Made by a program: the position numbers and the translations under genes
Source of the DNA: Devosia litorisediminis
GTDB taxonomy: Bacteria; Pseudomonadota; Alphaproteobacteria; Rhizobiales; Devosiaceae
Direction: 5' to 3'
Length of the DNA stretch: 64,000 nt
Assembly (NCBI RefSeq): GCF_018334155.1
Contig: NZ_JAGXTP010000001.1
Coordinates: 558,001 to 622,000, forward strand
Notes under the pieces: model-generated
Database searches by the model: none
What the model was told of the DNA's origin: nothing
Seen by the model: only the letters and a program-made list of their open reading frames with translations
Shown here: positions 60,345 to 64,000 of the stretch, piece by piece
How positions within the stretch are numbered: position 1 is the first letter of the stretch
Layout of the letters: each line of letters opens with the position of its first letter

Positions 60345-61412
60345 TCAACCACTCGCTTGCCGTTTGAGCCAGTGCATGGTCAGCGTCTCCTCTTCGTCGA
60401 GCCCGGTTGGCGGCTGCTTTATGCGTCGGTTGCCCAATTCTCTCCTCAGCGTGTCCGCTGACCATGATGTGGGGATTTGCGGGTGAATATAGCACTTGCG
60501 GCAGATGGTGCGCGTGTTGCCCAGATGATTGGCCACCTGATCAATCAATGCGTTGGCGGTAATAGTCTGCTCGCGTTTCGTTTGCGGCAAAGGCGCCTTG
60601 CCAAAAAGGGATAGAGCCCGGGTGGTGCCACCCCACGTACGGAAATATTTGGCGGTGAAATCCCCGCCGATTACCTCCCGTATATAGGCATTGACGTCCT
60701 GAGACTGCACGGTATGTCGGTCGCCGTCCGGGTCGAGGTATTGAAACAGGTTCTGGCCTGGCAGGTCCTGTGTCCTGCGAACCAGCCGCGCCATGCGACG
60801 ATCGATCAGGTCAATGTTCCAGCTTTTGCCGGCCTTGCCGCGAAAGACGAAGCGAAGCTTGTCGCCCTCAATATTGACGTGACGGTCCCGGAGGGTAGTG
60901 AGCCCAAAACTTTTATTGTCGCGGGAGTAGGCGGCATTTCCGATACGGATCATGGTGTGATCGAGTAGCCAGACCACTGAGGCGACGACGCGCTCCTGTG
61001 ACAGGTTGCGACGGCGAAGATCGGTTTCCACCCTGGCTCTGAGGTCAGGAAGGGCGCGGGCAAACTCGGCCAGGCCGGCAAATTTGGCTTCATCTCGGAC
61101 CTCGGTCCAGCGCGGGTGGTAGCGATATTGCTTGCGGCCACGCGCATCGTAACCTGTCGCCTGCAGGTGCCCTGATGGTTCCGGGCAAATCCAGACATTG
61201 GTCCATGCTGGCGGAATGCCTAACGCCTGGATGCGCTCAACAGTGCCCGGATCTGTGATGCTGTCGCCAGCCGCATCGCGGTACTGAAAGCCCTTGCCAC
61301 GGCGACGGCGAGAGAAGCCATCACTCTCATCGGATGTATAGGCCAGTGACGCGATGGCGGCATGATCATGCGGTCTTGGCAGCAAATTGGTCGACGTGGA
61401 TGAGATTGTCAT
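60345..61412 (-). CDS. DNA topoisomerase IB
   Basis: 355 residues, the poxvirus/bacterial type IB topoisomerase. The catalytic tyrosine is Y308 in TICRKCYIHP. Other active-site positions are R156 in TMIRIGNAAY, K193 or K196 in FRGKAGKSWN and R258 in YFRTWGGTTRAL, all present. The N-terminal domain contains YTSDESDGFSRRRRGKGFQY and the family ITDPGTVERIQALGIPPAW block. It relaxes supercoils of both signs without ATP. It is a single gene, neighbouring treY, and both are often stress-linked in alphaproteobacteria. Confidence 0.95.
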   Translation of the reverse strand: MTISSTSTNLLPRPHDHAAIASLAYTSDESDGFSRRRRGKGFQYRDAAGDSITDPGTVERIQALGIPPAWTNVWICPEPSGHLQATGYDARGRKQYRYHPRWTEVRDEAKFAGLAEFARALPDLRARVETDLRRRNLSQERVVASVVWLLDHTMIRIGNAAYSRDNKSFGLTTLRDRHVNIEGDKLRFVFRGKAGKSWNIDLIDRRMARLVRRTQDLPGQNLFQYLDPDGDRHTVQSQDVNAYIREVIGGDFTAKYFRTWGGTTRALSLFGKAPLPQTKREQTITANALIDQVANHLGNTRTICRKCYIHPQIPTSWSADTLRRELGNRRIKQPPTGLDEEETLTMHWLKRQASG

Positions 61413-61506
61413 CTGTGGGCCTGAGCAGCGTGAGCCACGACTTAATCCAGCAGGCGGGCTGAAGTTCCACCGGAGCAGGCTTGGGGCGATGACTTTACGG
61501 TGTTCG

Positions 61507-62541
61507 TCAGCGAACGGCGCTCAGAGCGTCGCCAATGGCGCGGCGCAGTTCAGCGATGCCGGTGTGGACATGGCGGCTTGGGTGAACGCGATTGGTGAGG
61601 AGAGACCATGCGCGCTGGTTCTCGAAATCGATCCATAGGCCCGTGCCAGTGAAGCCGGTGTGACCGATGGTTGCCGGGGACGTACGGTCGCCGCCGGACC
61701 AGCCGACATGCGCGCGCTCCCAGCCATGGGTGCGTGTGTCGGAAAGGGGCTGACGCATTAGACCCACGATCGGATGCTCGGTCTGAGCGCGACGGAGCCA
61801 TTCCTGGGCCTGGTTCATGACCGCGGTGATGGGGCCGAACAGACCGGCATGTCCGCCTCCCTCAAGAGCCGCGCAGTTTTCGTCGTGAACTTCACCACAC
61901 AGGATACGCTGTCGCCATGGGCAGTATTCAGTCGCGGCGGCGTGTTGCGGGTCGGCCGCAAAGGCAAAGCCCGGACCGGGGTCCTGGGCGCGTATCGGCT
62001 TGCCCTCTAGACGTTCAAGGGCGATGCCGAGCAGGATGAAATTGATATCTGAATATCCCGCAGCACCAGCAGGCCAATCACGCTGCAGGACGAAATGTCG
62101 AAGCAGCTGCGGTTCCAGACCATAGGTGTAGAGCGGAAACACACCGGGAAAGGCCGTCTGGTGCCCGAGACACTGGCGGAACGTGATCTGTCGTTGCCAC
62201 GCATCGGGCACCTGTTGGTGCAGATCCGGAATGACAGATGTGAGGGGGGCATCAAGATCGATCCGGCCCGCGTGATGCAGGGCCAGAATGCGCGGTGTGG
62301 TAAAGAGTACCTTGGTCAGCGAGGCAAGGTCGAACCAGGTATCAAGCTGCATCTCCCGCTTGTCGGGCTTTAGTGCCGCCATGCCGGTTGCGCGCGCGGT
62401 GCAACCGAGTTTGAGATCGGTCACGCCTAGCACACCGCCGGGGATCCGGCCGTTATCGACGGCGCTCTCGAGCAGGGTGAAGGCGCTGTCGAACTGCTGT
62501 TGCAGTTCGCCGTCGCAGTGTTGAGGCTGTTTGGTGGCCAT
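61507..62541 (-). CDS. Serine hydrolase of the beta-lactamase/PBP4B (YfeW-like) family
   Basis: 344 residues. The active-site S74-LTK77, the YSD tyrosine in GYSDINFILLG and the KTG-like HTGFTG at about 293 make it a class C beta-lactamase-fold serine hydrolase. No signal peptide is visible. It lies 14 bp after murQ and is co-transcribed; in E. coli the PBP4B gene yfeW stands beside murQ as well. So it probably processes muropeptides or an anhydro-MurNAc derivative in cell-wall recycling. Actual substrate, peptidase or esterase, remains open. Confidence 0.87.
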   Translation of the reverse strand: MATKQPQHCDGELQQQFDSAFTLLESAVDNGRIPGGVLGVTDLKLGCTARATGMAALKPDKREMQLDTWFDLASLTKVLFTTPRILALHHAGRIDLDAPLTSVIPDLHQQVPDAWQRQITFRQCLGHQTAFPGVFPLYTYGLEPQLLRHFVLQRDWPAGAAGYSDINFILLGIALERLEGKPIRAQDPGPGFAFAADPQHAAATEYCPWRQRILCGEVHDENCAALEGGGHAGLFGPITAVMNQAQEWLRRAQTEHPIVGLMRQPLSDTRTHGWERAHVGWSGGDRTSPATIGHTGFTGTGLWIDFENQRAWSLLTNRVHPSRHVHTGIAELRRAIGDALSAVR

Positions 62542-62555
62542 GGCGTGTTGACTGG

Positions 62556-63491
62556 TCAGCCAGCCAATTTGGGATGGGTTTCCCCGGCCGCGCGGCGTAG
62601 AAATCCGTCTGCTTCGAGCAGTGCGGATTCGGCCGCGGGGCGCTCCATGCCAGTCAACGCCATCAGGATCGCCAATTTTACATTGTACTCACTGAGCTCC
62701 AGGTAGTGCTCTGCCTGGTCGGGCGTGCAGCCAGTGGCCTCGACGAGAATTCGGGTAGCACGCGCGGCCAGCTTCTGATTGCTGACCGAAAGATCCACCA
62801 TCAGGTTTTGGTAGGTCTTGCCCATGCGGATCATGCTTGCTGTCGTCAGCATGTTGAGGATGAGCTTTTGTGCCGTTCCGGATTTGAGACGCGTCGAGCC
62901 GGTGACGGCCTCGGGGCCGACGACCGGGGAAATGGCAATGTCAGCAAGCCGGGCAATGGCGGAGTCGGGGTTGCAGGACAGCGCCACCGTAGTGGCCCCT
63001 ACCTGACTGGCATAGTTCAGCCCGCCGATGACGTATGGCGTGCGGCCGCTGACGGCGATGCCGACAACGACGTCCTTGTCGGTAAGATTGACGCGCTGCA
63101 AATCCTGGCGGCCTTCATCAGGGCTGTCTTCGGCGCCTTCAATAGGGAAGCGCAGGGCGCGGTCGCCACCTGCGATCAAGCCTACCACCATGCCCTGCGG
63201 CACGCCAAAAGTGGGCGGGCACTCCGATGCATCGAGTACACCCAACCGTCCGCTGGTGCCGGCCCCCATATAGATCAGACGACCGCCGGCCTTGAACGCC
63301 TCGACTATACGATCAACGGCTATGGCCGTTTCGGGCAGGACTTTTTCGACCGCGGCGGGTACGCCCCGATCCTGTGCGTTCATGGCATCGAGAATCTGCC
63401 GGCTCGACATCAGATCGATCTGCATGGTGTCGGAATTGCGCGATTCCGAGACAAGGTGTCCCAGTTCCGCAATGAGGGCGCTTTTTGCCAT
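62556..63491 (-). CDS. murQ: N-acetylmuramic acid 6-phosphate etherase (MurQ)
   Basis: 311 residues. It cleaves the lactyl ether of MurNAc-6-P to GlcNAc-6-P and lactate. The SIS domain has [21 protein letters not shown] with catalytic E90, followed by [17 protein letters not shown] with the second acidic site and [16 protein letters not shown]. The C-terminal helical UBA-like part contains [24 protein letters not shown]. It is the first gene of the unit with the serine hydrolase and is divergent from the RpiR-type regulator. No MurP-like PTS or AnmK gene is visible. Confidence 0.96.
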   Translation of the reverse strand: MAKSALIAELGHLVSESRNSDTMQIDLMSSRQILDAMNAQDRGVPAAVEKVLPETAIAVDRIVEAFKAGGRLIYMGAGTSGRLGVLDASECPPTFGVPQGMVVGLIAGGDRALRFPIEGAEDSPDEGRQDLQRVNLTDKDVVVGIAVSGRTPYVIGGLNYASQVGATTVALSCNPDSAIARLADIAISPVVGPEAVTGSTRLKSGTAQKLILNMLTTASMIRMGKTYQNLMVDLSVSNQKLAARATRILVEATGCTPDQAEHYLELSEYNVKLAILMALTGMERPAAESALLEADGFLRRAAGETHPKLAG

Positions 63492-63530
63492 TTGTCATCA
63501 CTCACTATTCGCGCAGATGCTAGAAGTGAG

Positions 63531-63559
63531 TATTCCATATGTCAACGAAACATGGAATA
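63531..63559. promoter_or_regulatory. Outer inverted repeat TATTCCAT-N13-ATGGAATA (murQ/murR region)
   Basis: Perfect 8-bp arms (63531-63538 and 63552-63559). It shares its right arm with the compact palindrome at 63554-63568, so three similar half-sites are arranged in a row. Likely regulator sites for the RpiR-type protein. Confidence 0.6.
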
Positions 63560-63568
63560 ATATATTCC
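63554..63568. promoter_or_regulatory. Compact operator GGAATA-ATA-TATTCC (murQ/murR region)
   Basis: Perfect 6-bp arms with a 3-bp centre, 63-77 bp upstream of the murQ start. Symmetry, spacing and position between divergent genes suit an RpiR/MurR dimer. Confidence 0.65.
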
Positions 63569-63717
63569 GAAATTATTCTGGTTGTTAGATGGGCGCTACG
63601 CCCATTGGGCCTGTCGGGCGGCAAATGAAGATGTTGCTGATGGATGGACGCAGCCAGGTGCGCTAAGTCGGGATTGAGCGTTGTGTTTGTGCCTGCTGTG
63701 AAGTCGTGGAGCCAGAA

Positions 63718-64000
63718 ATGTCGATTCTGAAAATCCTTGCTGCCCAGCTCGAGGCCATGACACAGGCGGATCGGCAGATCGGGCAGTTCATCATTGATAA
63801 TCCCGAGCGCATGCTGGGACTTTCTTCAGCAGAGTTGGCCAAGGCGACTGGGCGTAGCCAGTCCAGCGTCGTCAAGTTCAGCCAGAAGCTGGGTTATGGC
63901 GGTTATCAGCAGCTCAAGCTGGCGGTCAGCAAGGCCAAGGCGCAGGAGTGGCAGGCGCCCGCTGGTATCATTCACGGCACGATTGACGCCAGCGACAGCT
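63718..64000 (+). CDS. RpiR-family regulator, MurR-like (N-terminal part, cut by window edge)
   Basis: 94 codons from the ATG at 63718 (GTGGAG upstream). The HTH_6 domain is visible: MTQADRQIGQFIIDNPERML, SSAELAKATGRSQSSVVKFSQKLGYGGYQQLKLAV, broken here as AELAKATGRSQSSV and KFSQKLGYGGYQQLK. The sugar-phosphate-sensing SIS domain should follow beyond the edge. It is divergent from murQ, as murR is in E. coli, so it probably represses murQ and senses MurNAc-6-P. The name is inferred from this context. Confidence 0.85.
   Translation, partial: MSILKILAAQLEAMTQADRQIGQFIIDNPERMLGLSSAELAKATGRSQSSVVKFSQKLGYGGYQQLKLAVSKAKAQEWQAPAGIIHGTIDASDS

Noticed and set aside
1..64000. CRISPR arrays, toxin-antitoxin pairs, defence or phage modules
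   Set aside because: Read for regular repeats, paired small ORFs and hallmark proteins; none found.

Overview
The window is a GC-rich chromosomal segment, most likely from an alphaproteobacterium of the order Hyphomicrobiales. Supporting this are a MipZ-type division-site ATPase (30752-31609), long-form PstC/PstA proteins, many GntR/LysR/IclR-regulated ABC and TRAP uptake operons, and sites resembling the alphaproteobacterial CtrA box TTAA-N7-TTAA. A Devosia-like genus is my guess from overall gene style, not a demonstrated assignment. No rRNA, CRISPR array, insertion sequence, phage gene or plasmid replication gene was seen.

Layout. 1-11,510 is a carbon-uptake block: the end of a YtfQR-type galactofuranose ABC operon (minus), a FadR-type regulator, a complete second sugar ABC operon (binding protein, double ATPase, two permeases), then a GntR/FCD regulator divergent from a complete TRAP operon (P-Q-M) that ends at a strong terminator. 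11,511-14,729 holds a small ORF and a two-component pair: a membrane histidine kinase with a FixL-like, probably haem-binding PAS domain and a stand-alone receiver. 14,742-22,936 is a metabolic stretch: cytochrome b561, a VOC dioxygenase-like protein and DoxX divergent from a LysR gene, a YHYH protein, an HIBADH-like reductase plus glutathione transferase divergent from a second LysR gene, and an MFS_3 exporter. 23,061-29,459 is the pho operon pstS-C-A-B-phoU-phoB with a four-repeat Pho box. 29,653-31,609 has an IclR regulator, a CAU-anticodon tRNA and mipZ. 31,749-37,452 is an iron-siderophore locus: two paralogous binding proteins and a Suc_Fer-type iron-sulfur protein on one strand, two permeases and an ATPase on the other.

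37,463-57,965 is a large surface-polysaccharide locus. It contains a polyprenyl-phosphate sugar transferase that starts chains, a Wzz-like chain-length protein, a VpsF-like membrane protein, two GT-B glycosyltransferases, a GINT1-like protein, WecB-WecC-WecG for ManNAcA synthesis and transfer, a Wzx-like flippase, a CapK-like protein, a GH5 glycosidase, a heparinase II/III-like protein, a fatty-acid-hydroxylase family membrane protein and a CelD/FemAB-like acyltransferase. Together these predict a Wzx/Wzy-type acidic polysaccharide containing ManNAcA, trimmed by its own glycosidase or lyase and probably acylated. 57,982-64,000 carries TreY, topoisomerase IB and a cell-wall recycling locus (serine hydrolase, MurQ, divergent MurR-like RpiR regulator) with symmetric operator candidates between murQ and the regulator.

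Two patterns cross operon borders. First, all four ABC binding-protein genes that are followed by an intergenic gap have a strong GC-rich stem-loop without a U-tract immediately downstream, which would let the binding protein be made in excess. Second, CtrA-box-like sites lie upstream of the chain-initiating sugar transferase, mipZ, wecB and the small ORF, suggesting cell-cycle control of envelope polysaccharide. The most unusual protein detail is in the Suc_Fer protein: the family HxGGH iron-sulfur ligand motif reads HxGGC. I found no wholly new defence or mobile system.
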